A program made the position numbers and the translations under genes. A model generated the notes under the pieces. That model had not been told where the DNA came from. It did no database searches and saw only the letters and a program-made list of their open reading frames with translations. A stretch of DNA of 64,000 bases from Pseudaminobacter soli (ex Li et al. 2025) (GTDB lineage Bacteria; Pseudomonadota; Alphaproteobacteria; Rhizobiales; Rhizobiaceae): NCBI RefSeq assembly GCF_003012705.1, contig NZ_PXYL01000002.1:496001-560000 (forward strand). Direction: 5' to 3'. Within the stretch, counting starts at the first letter, position 1. Each line of letters opens with the position of its first letter. Positions 26,066 to 39,700 of this stretch are shown piece by piece.

Positions 26066-26926
26066 CTATTTGCCCTCCCGCAACTGCATCGGCGTCAGTC
26101 CACAGTGCTTCTTGAGCGTGAACGTAAGATGGCTTTGGCTGGCGAAGCCGCTGAGCAGCGCAACCTCGGTAACGGTCAGCTTTCCTTCGATCAATAGCTG
26201 CCTTGCGAAATCCAAACGCAACCCCATCAGATACTGGTGGGGTTGCTTGCCGAAGGACTTCGCAAAGGCTTGAATGAAATGGCGCGGAGACAATTCGCAA
26301 ACGGCGGCCAGATCGGCCACCAGCAGCTTTCTTGTGAAATTCTCGGCCAAAAACTCCCTGATGCGACGCATATTGCTGGGCGAAAGCGCGCCGCGAGCAT
26401 CGATTGTTTCATTCTCCGCCCCGGAATAGTTCCTCAGAAGATGGATGCCGAAGAAGGTAATGATCGAATCGACGTACAGTTCGTTTGGCGCCGGTCGTTC
26501 CGTAAGCTCAGACCTTAAAAGGCTGGCGAGATGCAACGCTTGCGGGTCTATCGCCGTGGCCATCATCGGACGCGGCTCGAAGATCTTACCGTCATATTCC
26601 CCCTCTGAAAGGGCTGCCATCGCAGACGGCGTGATGACGACCGCAACGCTTTCCTTCTTTGAAGGCCACACCGTCATGGGCTCACCCCCGGCGGGCACGA
26701 TCCCCAGCGCGCCCGCTGGCACGTCAAACTCCTGGGCGACGCTGCTACTTACCGACGCCCTCACGTTCTTTGCGGAGGAAAAGAACACGGTCGCGTAATG
26801 GCTCTCGGCAACGAAGGAGAGCGAAGCGCCGGAGCGGATCGAATGTGTCGCCCCGCCACTGACCGTCACGATCCGGCTGCGATCCTTGTCTGGAATGAAG
26901 TCGAGCACTTTGCCGATAGTCTTCAT
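26066..26926 (-). CDS. AraC-family transcriptional regulator
   Basis: 286 residues: an N-terminal cupin-like sensing part (about 1-170) and the two helix-turn-helix AraC domain at the end (LLVADLAAVCELSPRHFIQAF and LTVTEVALLSGFASQSHLTF, finishing GLTPMQLREGK). The second motif is well conserved. It is convergent with the DUF899 pair and lies downstream of the IalB-like gene on the same strand, 134 bases away. Targets unknown. Confidence 0.93.
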   Translation of the reverse strand: MKTIGKVLDFIPDKDRSRIVTVSGGATHSIRSGASLSFVAESHYATVFFSSAKNVRASVSSSVAQEFDVPAGALGIVPAGGEPMTVWPSKKESVAVVITPSAMAALSEGEYDGKIFEPRPMMATAIDPQALHLASLLRSELTERPAPNELYVDSIITFFGIHLLRNYSGAENETIDARGALSPSNMRRIREFLAENFTRKLLVADLAAVCELSPRHFIQAFAKSFGKQPHQYLMGLRLDFARQLLIEGKLTVTEVALLSGFASQSHLTFTLKKHCGLTPMQLREGK

Positions 26927-27060
26927 GGAGTGATGACGCTGCGATGTTCGCCGCTGGCAGCACCCCCGTGACTATCAGCAATGCACTTTGGTTTCGTTCC
27001 GAAGTGACTTTCAAAGCGGCCGCCCCCTTCGGCCTTTTCCGTCACTCATCTAGGTCCCCG

Positions 27061-27606
27061 TTACTTCCCCGTGCCCAACTCGACCAATCGCTGATAAGCC
27101 GGCTTAAAGCCCTTGAGCGAGATGTCCGTCTTCGCCGGCTGGCCGGAGATTGCGGTCATCAACACGCTTGCCGCCTCGGCGCTCCCGAATTTCTCGATAA
27201 CCTCTTTCGGCAGTTCGATCTCGGCTACGCAACCGGACGGCAGGCATGTACGGTAGGTGCCTTGCAGGACGTCCTCGTCACCGATCTGGACGCGAACGCC
27301 TTCCGACAGGAGAAGGCCGAACGGCAAGACCAAAGTCGCCTTGGCGGCCTCTTCGGCCTTGCCGATGGCAAACATCAGCACGCGCTGGCGCGACTCCTGC
27401 TGGATGAGCTCCTGACTCATCTGGCATGTGCGTTGCTGCTGCTCGCCTTCCATCCTGGTCAAGCACTGAACCGTCCAGGCTTCATAAGTTTCGGACAGTG
27501 ATGTCGGGCCCTGCACATCGATTGCGCCTTGGGCCATCGCGTTTGATGTCGCCAGCACGCTGGTCAACGCAAACAGCAAATGCCGAACAGATTTAGATTT
27601 TCTCAT
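27061..27606 (-). CDS. IalB-family (invasion-associated locus B) periplasmic protein
   Basis: 181 residues from the ATG at 27606. A signal peptide (MRKSKSVRHLLFALTSVL, cleavage likely after NAMA) is followed by the IalB core: YEAWTVQCLTRMEGEQQ with TCQMSQEL, then TYRTCLPSGCVAEIEL. The four cysteines can form two disulfides. IalB-like proteins are widespread periplasmic proteins in Hyphomicrobiales; the Bartonella namesake affects erythrocyte entry, but the free-living role is unknown. It lies 134 bases downstream of the giant autotransporter on the same strand and may be co-transcribed with it. Confidence 0.88.
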   Translation of the reverse strand: MRKSKSVRHLLFALTSVLATSNAMAQGAIDVQGPTSLSETYEAWTVQCLTRMEGEQQQRTCQMSQELIQQESRQRVLMFAIGKAEEAAKATLVLPFGLLLSEGVRVQIGDEDVLQGTYRTCLPSGCVAEIELPKEVIEKFGSAEAASVLMTAISGQPAKTDISLKGFKPAYQRLVELGTGK

Positions 27607-27740
27607 AATGTCTTCGCACCCGTCCTTAGGGAGTTGCCGTTGATGGGGCCGCGCGGTTGCGACGTGACCCCGGAAGTTGCCAATCAGGCGCGGCACCAAT
27701 TCGGAGACGCCACGCCGATCCTGTTCGTGCGTGTTGGAGA

Positions 27741-30700
27741 TTACCAGCGCATGCGGAATCCGATCGTGCCGCCTATTGCGTTGCTGTTGCCGAAGTTCTC
27801 CAGGCTCGTGTTCAACTGCGCTTCGCCATAGAGCGAATACTTGTCGTCGGCCCAGTTGAGCGTGCCGCCGACGCCGATGCCTCCGTGCAGACGGTCGTTC
27901 CGGCTTGAGAACGCGGTGTCGGCAACGTCCACCTTCGACGCGCCCGCAAAGCCATAATAGACATTGGCGATGCCGTAGAGATGCGTGGAGGCCAAGCGTC
28001 CTTCCGAGTCCCGCCACTCGACATCATGGTTGACCGCCATGCCGAAGCGGCTGACCAGATTGCGGCTGGTTCGCAGGGAAACGTCGGCGCCAAAGACATC
28101 GGTAAAGTCGTCGAACTGCACTGCGGAATAGGACAACTGAGCCTGCGGCGTCAGCGACCAGTTGCCGCCAAGCTCGATCCGCTGTCCCGCTTCGATGCTG
28201 AGGCTGTAACCCACGCCGCCATTACCATCCACGAGTTTGCGGCCCGCCGTGGCCGAACGGAGATCGCTGTCGTACCAGGTGACCTGCGCCAGACCGTCCA
28301 CATAGAAGCCGTTCTCGCCATACCAGGTCAGCGTTGCGCCCAGGCCATAACCAGACGTGTCGATGCTGCCGACGCCGTAAGGCGACCAGACGCTGGACGA
28401 GGCGGTGCCATATTGGACGAACAAGCCGCCGACGAAGCGCCCTGCCTCGCTCTGCAGAAGGAGGCCGTCGATACCCGTCTGGAACTTCCAGGTGTTGACG
28501 TCATAGTTTGCATTGCTTGTCGAGACATTCGGCTCGAACTTGGCATGCGCGGCCTCGATGCGTGCCCAGATGCCGTTGTTGTTCGTGACCCTGTCTCCCT
28601 TCGCATTTGCCTGCGCGCCGTCCTGCCGCGTTCCCCAGACCCGGTTGCCGATGCGCTGCTGCAACGTGCCGGGCTTGTTGAGCTCCTGCAGCGAGCCCGC
28701 ATAGCTTTCATAAAGCGGCACGCCCGGCTGATAGAGTGGGGTGCCGGGATCGGTTCCGTCGAGCAAGGCCGAACGCAGATACCAGTCCCCGTCGTTCGGG
28801 GTGGTCACGCCGCCCTGGTAGAGACGATAGCCATAAGCGCCGGCGACCACGGCCTGTTGGCCTTCGAACACATAGTCGCCATCGAGCATGAAGATGCCGC
28901 TGGAGGTACCGGCGACGTCGATGATCTTGATACCCTCGATCGTCTGCGCGCCGAGCCCGCCCCGGTTGCTCACGCTGACCTGCGTCGTGCCCGAGGTCGA
29001 GCCTTTGACCACCAGACGACTGGTCGCCGAAGTGTCATCTCCGAGCACCGTCGCAATCTCGAGGCGACCGCCATTGCCGGCATAATCGCCATCTACGGTG
29101 AGCGTGCCGATACCACCGAGCCCGGCCGCAATCGTGCCGCTATTGGTGGTCGCGCCGACATGGCCAATGCCTTCCAGCCGCCCACCACTGGCAACCGAAA
29201 CGCTGCCGCCAAGCACGCCATTCACGACCAGCGTACCAGCACCGACGCTCGCTGAGCCGCTGTAGGCGCTGCTGTCGGCCGTGAGCACGAGGGTGCCGTT
29301 ACCAGCCTTATTGAAGGCACCGGCACCGGAAAGCGCTCCGTTGAGGGTCAGGTTGGTGTCAGCATCGGTGAGCAATGTGCCGGCACCAGTGAACGTGACC
29401 GAGCGATCGCTCGTCATATCCGCCGTCGTGCGTAGCGCGCCGCCATCGAAGGAGAGGCCACCCGCCTGGTCACCCAACGCGGTATCCGCCGCTACCTGCA
29501 GCGCGCCGCCCTGGATCAGGGTGCCGCCTGTGTAGGTGTTCACGCCGGTGAGGATCAGCGTACCGAGATCGGACTTCACCAGTTCGGCGGAGCCGGAGAG
29601 GACCGACGCGATCGTGGCGGTCATCGCCGTTCCCGCGGATGTGCCGTCGCCTACACGGATACTCGCCTGCGAACCATCAAGCACCAGTTCGCCGCCTTCG
29701 ATCCGATAGCCATCGACCGCAAACTGCATGCCGGAGGCAGTCACCTGGCCGAGGCTGTTGTCGATCGTGACGGTGCCGGCAGCCGCGGTGAAGATCGCAA
29801 ACGAGCCGTTTGCATAAGCCGCGTTGATATCGCCGCCGGCATCCGTCCAGTTGTCGTTGCCGAGGCTGTTCTGCCAAGTGCCATCACCGCCGGCGATCTT
29901 GTGATCGAACTTGGGCCCGGCATCGCCATCCCAGTAGTTGAGGGTCAGCCCGAAGCCGTTCACAAGGTTGATTTGCCCGCCAACTGAGGTCTGGAGGAAC
30001 ACATCGCTGTCATCCGGCATTGCGCCCAGCGAAAGGCCGTTATTGGTGAGCGTACCGCCATAGTTGATCACGCGGTAAATGCCCGCGCCGAACACGCCAC
30101 CGGGCGTAACCGATACGTTGAGCGTGCCGCCGAGGGTGAGATCGCCGCCTACATTGATAAGGTCGTTGAAGGCACCGCCTGCAACATTGGCCTCGCCGAA
30201 TTGCATATTCAGCGACGACCCGCTTGCGAGCGACAGGTCGCCCTTGATCGCGAGAGTGCCGGCCGAAGTTGCAGTGCTTCCCGGGGCAAGTGCTGCGCCA
30301 TCGGCGATCGAGACATCGCCGCCGATGATGCCGGCACCGCCCAGCGTGGCGCCCGTCGTGACCGTCGTTGTGCCGGTTGCCTCCGACTGGTCACCGTTCA
30401 CTAGAAGGGTACCGCCGCTGACAGTTGTAACACCCTTGTAGCTATTGGCGCCGGCCAGAATAGTCGTGCCCGTGCCGGCCTGCGTGAACGCGCCGCTGCC
30501 CGAAATGACGCCATCGAGATTCAGGGAATTCGAACGGTCTACAACAAGCAGACCCTCGTTGGCGACATTGCCGCTGAGGCCACCGGTTGTGCCACCATTG
30601 CCGAGTTGCAGCGTACCCTGGGCAATCGTGGTGCCGCCGGTGTGAACCGCATTGCCCAGCAGGAGCAACGATCCCGCGCCATCCTTGACGAGCGCGCCCG

Positions 30701-33700
30701 CGCCTGCAACCGCGCCGTCCAGCGTAAGCGTGGTGCCGGCGTCGGTGCGGAGCGTTCCCGTACCCGTCAGCGTCACGTTACGGCTGGAAGTGATATCCGC
30801 CGTGGTGTGGAGCGCGCCGCCGTTGAAGGACAGCCCGCCGGATGCCGCGCCGAGATTGGCGTCTGCCGCGACCTGCAGCGTGCCGCCATTGATCGCCGTA
30901 CCGCCGGTATAGCTGTTGGTTCCGGTGAGGATCAGCGTGCCCATGTCGGATTTGACGAGTTGGGTGTTGCCGGTGAGATCGGATGCGATCGTAGCGGTTA
31001 TCCCAGCACCGCCCGTGGTGCCGTCACCGACGCGGATCACCGATGAGGCCCCGCCAGCCAGGTTGATCGGGGCTCCTTTGATGAGGTAGCCGTCAGTCAG
31101 GAACTGCATGCCTCCCGCACTGACTGTGCCTAGGCTGTCATCGACCGTCACCGTTCCGGTGGCGCCCATGAACACGGCGAAGGCCGCGTCCTCGAACGGC
31201 GCGTTGGCGGCGCCGTCCTCGGTCCAGTTGTCGTTGCCGGCGCCACCGGCGTTGGCCTGCCAGTTGCCGTCGCCGCCTTCTATCTTGCCGTTGTTCTTGT
31301 TGGCGGGATCTGCACCGTCCCAGTAACGCAGCGCCATCCCGGCAGTGTTGACCAGATTGACCTGATGGTTGATCGATGTCTGGACATAGAAGTTCGATGA
31401 CGGGATCGTGCCGATCGTCAGCCCGTTGTTCGTCAGCGTGCCGGCATAGTTGATGATGCGGTAGATGCCCGGATCGAAGGTCCCGCCGCCCGAGGTCTGC
31501 ACATTGAGCGTGCCGCCCAGAACCAAGTCACCGCCGACATTGATAAGGTCGTTGAGCGGACCGCCGGCGACATTGGCCTGACCGAAGCTGTAGTTGAGCG
31601 TCGAGCCGCCGTTAAGCGTGAGGTCGCCGTTGATGGTCAGCGTTCCCGGTGCCGTTCCCAGATCACCTGGGTTGATCGCGCCGCCATTGGCAACAACGAC
31701 GCTGCCGCCGATCGTGCCCTTGCCTCCGAGCGTGCCGCCCGAATTGACGGTGGTGAGCCCCGTCGCTCCCGACTGGTTGCCGTTGATGTAGAGGCTACCG
31801 GCATTGATAGTGGTCGTGCCCGTATAGGTGTTGGCGCCGGTCAGCACCGTCTCGCCAGGGCCGTTGTGATTGATGGAGCCTGCGCCAGAGATTGCAGCCG
31901 TGAATTTGTAATTGCTGCTGTCATGGTTGAAATTGACTCGCTGGTTGGCCGCGCCAAACGTGACCGAAGCCGCGTCCAGGATGCCCGCATGTGCGGCGGG
32001 ATTGCCTTCGGCACCGCCGATATTGAGGGCGGCATTGCCGGAACCCATCGCAAGCGTCCCACTGCCGGCCTTGACCACACCGCCATCGGCGATGGTGATC
32101 GTACCTGTGCCGGAGGCATTTGAAATGACAAGCGCACCGCTCGTCTCGAAGCGGGAGCCGGCGCCCGTAACGAGCAGATCGGCCGAAGCAGAGTTACTGC
32201 CATAGGCGATGTCTGCCGTTCCAGCAGTCACGAGACCGCCATTGGAAACGGTCATCGTGCCCCTGCGGAATTGAAGGGAGTTGACGAAGTCCCACTGCGA
32301 GCCTGCTCCCGAGACCGTAACAAGAGCTGCGTATGCCGGCAACGGCGCCACGCCCCCGACAGTGGTCGTCGCACCCGACGAAATCATCTTGCCGCCGTCG
32401 AGAATATTAATTGTGGCCAAGCCGGCGGAGCCAAAGGTACTTGCTCCGCTGGTGGTGATCTGCGAGCCGGAGCCGACAACGTTGAGCGTACCGCTGCTCC
32501 CGGCTGCGTTCGCCATAGTCAAGCCGGCAAAAGACGCGGAACCTCCGTTGCGCACCGTCAAGGTGCCTGCACTGGTGCTGCCAATAAGGGAAGTGCCTGC
32601 CCCCGTGACGAGGTGCGAACCCGTCCCGTCGACGATCATTTCGCCCCCGGCGTTGACCGTGAGGCTGGCCGTCCCGTTGATCTGACCGCCCGACTGCAAC
32701 ACGAGCTTGCCCGTATTTACCGCAGTCGTACCCGCATAGGTGCTGTTCCCAGTCATCGTCAGCGTGCCGGCGCCATTCTGGGTCAGCGTACCGGTGCCGG
32801 AAACGGAACCGGCAAAAAGGAGGGCATTCGAGCGGTTGAAGATGAGCGCGCCGTTATCGACAATGTTGCCGATGATGCTACCGCTAGTGCCACCATTGCC
32901 GACCTGCAGCGTGCCGGCTGCGATCGTCGTGCCGCCCGTGTGCGTGGCGTCACCGGTGAGCACCAATATGCCCGTGCCGCTCTTGGTGAGCGCGCCGCCG
33001 CCGCCGACTGGGCCAGAAAGCGTCAGGGTCGTGCCCGCATCGGTAAGCAGGGTTCCCGCGCCCGCCAGCTTCACGGCCCTGCCTGTCGTGATGTTCGCCG
33101 TAGTGTTGAGAGTGCCGCCGTCGAAGCTCAGGCCGCCCGCCGCGGCGCCAAGATTGCCGTCGCTGGCGATCCTCACGGTGCCGCCATTGATCGCGGTGCC
33201 GCCCATGTAGGTATTGGTTCCGCTCAGTACCAGGGTGCCGGCATCGGTCTTGACCAGCTTTGAATTGCCGGTCAGCACCGAGTCGATTGTGGCCGTCATG
33301 CCCGCGCCGGCCACAGTGCCATCGCCGACCCGAATGATCGACTCCAGTCCGACCAGGGCCAGCGAATCGCCGTTGATAAGATAGCCGCCAGTGGCGAATT
33401 GCATGCCCGAAGCCCCGACCGCGCCGAGGCTGTTGTCCACCGTCACGATGCCAGCTGCGCCCGAGAAGATCGCAAAGCCATCGTCGGCGTAGCCGGCATT
33501 GATGGTGCCGTCCGAATTCGTCCAGTTGTTGTTGCCGGCATGGGCCTGCCAGAAGCCATCGCCGCCGTCTATCTTGCCGTTGTTCTTGTTGGTGGCATCG
33601 GCACCGTCCCAAAAGTTGAGCGCCAGCCCCGCGGAATTGACAAGATTGACCTGGCCGCCGACCGAGGTCTGGACAGTGACATTGCTGCCCGTCGGCATTG

Positions 33701-36700
33701 TGCCAAGCGAAAGCCCGTTATCGGTGAGCGTGCCGTCATAGTTGAATACGCGGTAGATGCCTGCACCGAAAACGCCGCCCGAAGGTACCGAGACGTTGAT
33801 CGTTCCGTCGAGGACGAGATTGCCCCCGACATTGACAAGATCATTCAGCGCGCCGCCCGCCATGTCGGCCTGGCCGAATTGGAAGTTTAGCTGCGTGCCG
33901 GACGATAGGTTCAAATTGCCGTTGATCGTCAACGTGCCGGTGCTGTTGCTGCCTGGTGCCAGCGTCGAGCCATTGGCCATGACGACATCGCCGCCGATTA
34001 CACCCGTGCCGCCCAAGGTCGCGCCGGAGGCAACGCTTGTGAGTCCTGTGGCCGCCGACTGGTCGCCATTCACAAAGAGTGTACCAGCATTGACGTTCGT
34101 CGCGCCGGTATAGCTGTTGTTGCCGGTCAGCGTCAGCGTGCCGCCGCCAATCTGGTTGACTGCACCGGTACCCGAGATGAGCCCCCCGAAGCTCACATTG
34201 TCAGACCGGTTGAATGCCAGCGCTGCATTGTTGACGACATCCCCGACAATGCTGCCTGTCGTGCCGCCATTGCCGATCTGCAACGTACCATTCGTGATCG
34301 TGGTCCCACCGGTATAGGTGTTGGTCCCCGTGAGGATGGTCGTGCCGGTTCCAATCTGCGAGAGTTTGCCGCTGCCCGAAACGACGTTGCCGAATGTGTA
34401 GCTGTCGGAACGATTGAAGGCCAGGATGCCGTCATCGACGATATTGCCAATGACGCTGCCGCTGGCGCCGCCATTGCCAAGCTGCAGCGTGCCGTTGGTG
34501 ATGGTCGTGCCGCCGGTGTAAGTGTGATTGGCCGTCAGGACGGTCGTGCCGGACCCAGCCTGTTCGACCTTGCCGGTCCCAGAAATCACGCCGTTGTAGG
34601 TGTAGACGTCGGAACGATCGAAGGCGAGCGTGCCACCGTTGATCACGTTGCTGACGATCGAGCCCGTGGTTCCGCCATTGCCGATCTTCAGCTTGCCGGC
34701 GTTAATGACGGTATAGCCGGTATAAGTATTGTTGCCCGTCAGCGCCCAGGTGCCGCTGTCGTTCTTGGCAAGAGTGGTCACGCCGGTTCCGGCATTGCCA
34801 ATCGAGCCGGCAAGTGTGTTGTTGCCGGCATTGGTGCCGCCCAGCGCGATGGTGCGATCCTGGTTGGCGCCGGCCAAGGTCACCGGCCCGGTGTCGGTGA
34901 AGACGATCGCGCCCGTGCCGGAGGATTCGATAAAGGTTACGCCCGCAGAAAGCGTGAACAACCGGTTGGTTGTGTCGCCCGAACCGGTATAGCGCAGCGT
35001 CGAGCCGTTGCCGATCACCAGATTGGACGCGGCTGCCGAAGAAGCGCCAAGGCTGCTGGCGAGCCCGCCGTCCGCTAGCTTATCCACACCGAGCACGCCG
35101 CCGTTGATCGTCGTGACGCCGGTGTACGTGCTGGCCGGATTGGTAAGAATCCAGGTGCCGGTGCCGGTCTTGGTGAGCGAGGTCACACCGGTGCCGTTGT
35201 TGGTGATCTGCGCGGCCAGCTTGTTGTCGGCGGTGTTCGTGCCCGTCAGCGTGAGCGTCTGGGCGGTGTTGGCCGAGGCGAAGGTAATCGCTGCGTTGCT
35301 GGTGAAGTTGATCGCACCGGTGCCCGAGGCATCGAGCGCATTGCCACCGCTGGCGCCGAGCGTGAAACGGCGATCGGTACTGCCACCGGTGCCGACATAG
35401 CTCAAAGCACCGCCGTTGATCACCAGATTGCTTGCCGCCGCGCTCGAAGCGCCGATCGAACTGGCCTGACCGCCATCGGCAAGGCAAGTCACCTCGAGTG
35501 TGCCGCCATTAATCGTCGTGGAGCCGCTGTAGTCCGTGTCACATCCGCTGAGCCGCTGGATTTGGGTCCCGCCCTTGATGAGATTGCCGGTTCCCGTGAT
35601 CTTGCCGGCAAAGGTTACCCCGGCCGTACTGTTGCCATTCGTAAGCGTGAGGTTGGCGCCGTTAAGATTGACGACACCGCCGGTCGCGCCGCCACCCTGC
35701 AGATAGGCAACGCTGGTATTGTAGCCTGCGAGGTCGAGCGTCACTCCAGCCGTGTTGTTCAGGACCATCGCCGCGGCGGCGCCAAACGCCTGTGAGGAAC
35801 CTGCCCGCAACGTGCCGCCGGTGATCGTGGTCGCGCCCGTGTAAGTGTTCGAGCCCGACAATATCAGCGTACCGGCGCCGTCCTTGCGCAAGGCGCCGGC
35901 GCCGACAACCTGACCGCTGAATGTCAGCGTCGTCGCGGCATTCGATACGCTGATAGCGCCGGTGTTCGCCTGAAGCGTGAAGCCACGATCCGTGGCGGTG
36001 GTGCCACCCGTATAGGTCAGTGTGCCGCTATTGAAGACCAGATTGGCCGAAGCGTTGGTTGCAGCGCCGATGCCGCTCGCGACGCCGCCATTGGCTAGGC
36101 AGTCGACGCTGAGCGAGCCTCCCGAAATCGTCGTGGCGCCGGTATAGTTATTGTTGCAGCCGCTCAACACCTGCGTGTAGCCACCGCTGCGGGTATAGCC
36201 TCCGGTACCGGTGATCCTGCCGGTGAACGTGCCATTGCCGCCAGACGTGGTGAAGGTATTGGAGCCGAGATCGACGGTGCCACCGCCGATGAGCGAGGCA
36301 GCAGTGATATTGAAGCCGCCAAGTTCGAGCGTACCGCCACTATTGACGGTCATATAGCGGTTTCCGGGACCGAAGGCCTGCGTCGAGCCCGCGCGCAGCG
36401 TACCGGCATCAACGACCGTGTCGCCCGCATAGGTGTTGGCGCCAGACAGCACCAGCGTGCCTGCTCCCTCCTTGGTCAGGCCGCCTGCGCCCAGCGCAGT
36501 GCCGCTGATGGTCAATGTCGTGCCGGCCTGGGCAACATCTATGCGACCGCCGCCAGTCCCAAGCGTGAAGCCGCGATCGATCGCCACGTTGCCGCCCGTA
36601 TATTGCAGACGGCCACCGGCACTCAGCACGAGATTGGCGGCATCGCTGCCCGCCGCGCCGATGCCGCTGGCGCCCCCTCCATTAGCGAGGGTATTCACCG

Positions 36701-39700
36701 AAAGAGTGCTGGCATAGCCGCTGCCACTTCCGGTAACCGTCGTGACGCCGACGTAGTTATTGGCCGAATTCGAGAGAACCAGCGTGCCCCAACCGGTTTT
36801 GGTCAGGCCGGCATCGTCCGGGCTTGTCACCAATCCGGAAAACTCGACCGTCCTCCAGGTGTTGACCTCGATCGTTGGGTCACCTGCACCGCCATTGACC
36901 AGGGTGAAGCCGCGATCAGTTTTGGCGTCGGCGCCGCCAGTATAGGCAAGAGTGCCGCTTTCGAGGACAAGATTGGACGCGTCCGTTGAAGCCGCGCCGA
37001 TGCTGCTCGCGAACCCGGCGTTGGCGAGGCTGGTAATTTGCAGCCTGCCGCCGCTCAGGGTCGTAGCGCCGGTATAGGTGTTGGCGCCACTTAGCGTGAC
37101 GGTGCCACTACCGGCCTTCGTGAACCCGGTTGCGCCGCCATTGTCGACGATTGTCGAGGCGATTGTGAAATTGCCGCCGCCATTCTGCTGCAGGCCAAGG
37201 ATGCCTCCGCCGGCACTGCCGGTGATTGATCCGCCGGTGATCGTCTGGTTGTTGTTGCCGACAGTCGCGGCGACAATGATGGTGCCATCGATGCCGAGCT
37301 TCTGGCCTGAACCGATTGTGAACGTCGATGCCGCTGCCTGCGTGTAGCGCAGGCCGCCAAGCTGAACGCTACCGTTCACCGTGTTGTAGAAGCTTCCAGC
37401 ATGACCGTCATCGTCGGTGATGAACTGGCCGTTTGCCCAGAGGCTGGCGTTATCCTGCCCCGTATAATCGGAAGCCGCGAAAGCGGTGATTTTGCCGCTG
37501 ACGACCTTGGCATAGTCGCTGCCATTGACCGTAGCCCAGCCGCCGAGCACCGTGCTGGTTGTGGTGATGCTGCCGCTGGTAGGCAGCGTGAAATCGATGA
37601 GGCCGCCCGTGCGGTTGATCGCACCGAGATTGAGGGTCAGGCTGCCGCCCGTGCCAGAAGTGGCGCCGATCCTGTTGTTGCCTGCAGCAACGTTCACGCC
37701 ACTGAAGGTCTGAGTGTTCGCCTTGCCTGCGGCTCCCGTGACGGTCAACACGCCGCCGACCATGTTCAGTGTCGATGCGCTTGACAGAATGTCGCTTGTC
37801 GGTGCGCCGGAAGCGGAAAAGTCGAGCACGACCGCGCCGCCGTTGATGGTGGTGGAGCCTGTATAGGTGTTGGCGCCGCTGAGCGTCAGCGTGCCCGTGC
37901 CACGCTTCAGAAGGTCGCCACTGCCGGTGATGCTGCCGCCATAGCTGGAGTTCGTCGAACCGTTCACGGTAATGGTCGCGTCATTCAGCGCGACGCTGCC
38001 ACCGGTTCCGGAGAGGGAGGTAAAGGTCGTGTCGAAGCCATTGAGGTCGAGCTTGCCGCCATTGACGATCGCGCCGTTGGGGGTGCTGAAGGCTTGTGCA
38101 TTGCCCGCTACAAGCGTGCCGCTGTCCACCCTCACGGTGCCCGTATAGGTGTTGGCACCGGTCAGCAGCCAGGTGCCGGAGCCGTTGGAAACGAGGCCGC
38201 CGTTGCCGGAAATGACGCCCGACACGGTGTTGGTGCCCGTGAAGCTTCCTCCCAGCGTCAGCGTGTTGGTGCCGGTGGCCGCGAGCCCAACCCCGCCGCT
38301 CAGTGCCAGTGATCCCGTGCCGTCATTGGCAAGAACCGCACTGCCTTGGAGTGCGAAATCGCGGTTGCTGCTGTCGCCCGTACCGGTATAGGCCAGCGTT
38401 CCATTGCTGATGGAGACATTGCCGTTGGCACCCGTGCCCAATGCACTGGCGGTGCCGACATCCTTCAGAGTGTTCGCCCGAACCGTAACGTTCTGGATCG
38501 CAGCCACCCCGCCAAAGGTGTTGGACCCGGTTACCGTTACACTGCGGTTCGTACCACCGCCGCTAAAGACGACGCCGACCCCATTGACGTTGCTGCTGAT
38601 GGTGCCAAGCAGTTCAAGATCGGCCGTAGCTGCGGTAAAGACGACGTTTCGGACCGAAATACTGGAATTCGTATGTGCGCTGGCGATGTCGCCGGTGAGC
38701 GTGAGGATGCCGGTGCCCTGGTTGGTAATGCCGGATGTCCCGTATTGCCACGACCCCAGTCGCCAGTTGCGATTTGAACTGTCGCCGGTGCCGGTATAGA
38801 CGGCGTATGCCGAAGTGGAACTGCCCACTCCAAGGGAGATTGTACCGCTGGCTGCGTCCGTCGGTGCGCCGAGCGCGCTCGCGGTTCCCACGTCGCCAAT
38901 CGATGTGAAGGTAAGTGTGCCACCGTTAACGACAGCGGTCGCGCCGGTATAGTTGTTGACGTTGTTATTGAGCGTGACGTTGCCATTGACGTTCAGTCCG
39001 CCGGCGCCGGTGAAGCGCGCAGAGCCCACGCCAGCGCCGGCGATCGTAGCCTGCCCGCCCGACAGGGTAACCACGCGGCTGCTGCTCAGCGCCCCGGAGC
39101 TGTTCAGTCCCGCTCCGGCGGCCAGCGTCACGCCATTGCTCGCGGCGCCGAGCGCCGCATCGCCGTTTACAACCAAAGTTCCGGCGGTGACGTTGATGCC
39201 ACCGCTGAACGTGTTGACACCATTAAGCCTGAGGACCCCCGCCAGGGACTTGGTGAGGCCGGCCGTACCGCCGATGACGGAATCGATTGTAACTCCGGTG
39301 TTGGTCCCGATTGTCGAAATGGTCGGGTTCGCGCCCGCCAAGGTCAGCGTTCCGCCCGTCAGGATATAGCCCGGCGTCTCGAAGGTGAGGCTGTTGACGG
39401 TAATCGGTGATGTCAAAGTCACCGTCCCGGCGGTCGTGCCTCCGAAGATCGCATTATCGAACGCGCTGTTGTTCCAAGCCGAATAGGGGCCACTGACGCC
39501 GTCGCCGTTCGGGCTCCAGAAAGCCGAAGTCAGGTTCCAGGTTCCAGAGCCGCCGCGCCCGACCGCCGTTCCGTTGGGATCCCAGTACCGATCCGCCGCC
39601 GCAGCGGCGCCGATCGCCAGGACTGACGCGAGTGAAAGAGGCAGGGCGCGGGATGACATCCAGCCGACGATCTCGGCGACGTTCGGCGCATAGCTAGCTG

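Noticed and set aside
27018-27034. GGCCG-CCCCCTT-CGGCC hairpin with TTTT after it
   Set aside because: Only a 5-bp stem; its T-run points to the plus strand, where no gene ends, while the IalB gene ends on the minus strand.
27981-29255. Plus-strand frame of 424 codons inside the autotransporter
   Set aside because: It lies wholly antisense to a well-defined barrel/passenger sequence and has no domain; GC-rich repeats often leave such frames open.
32271-33263. Plus-strand frame of 330 codons antisense to the passenger repeats
   Set aside because: Low-complexity, no start signal and no recognisable domain.
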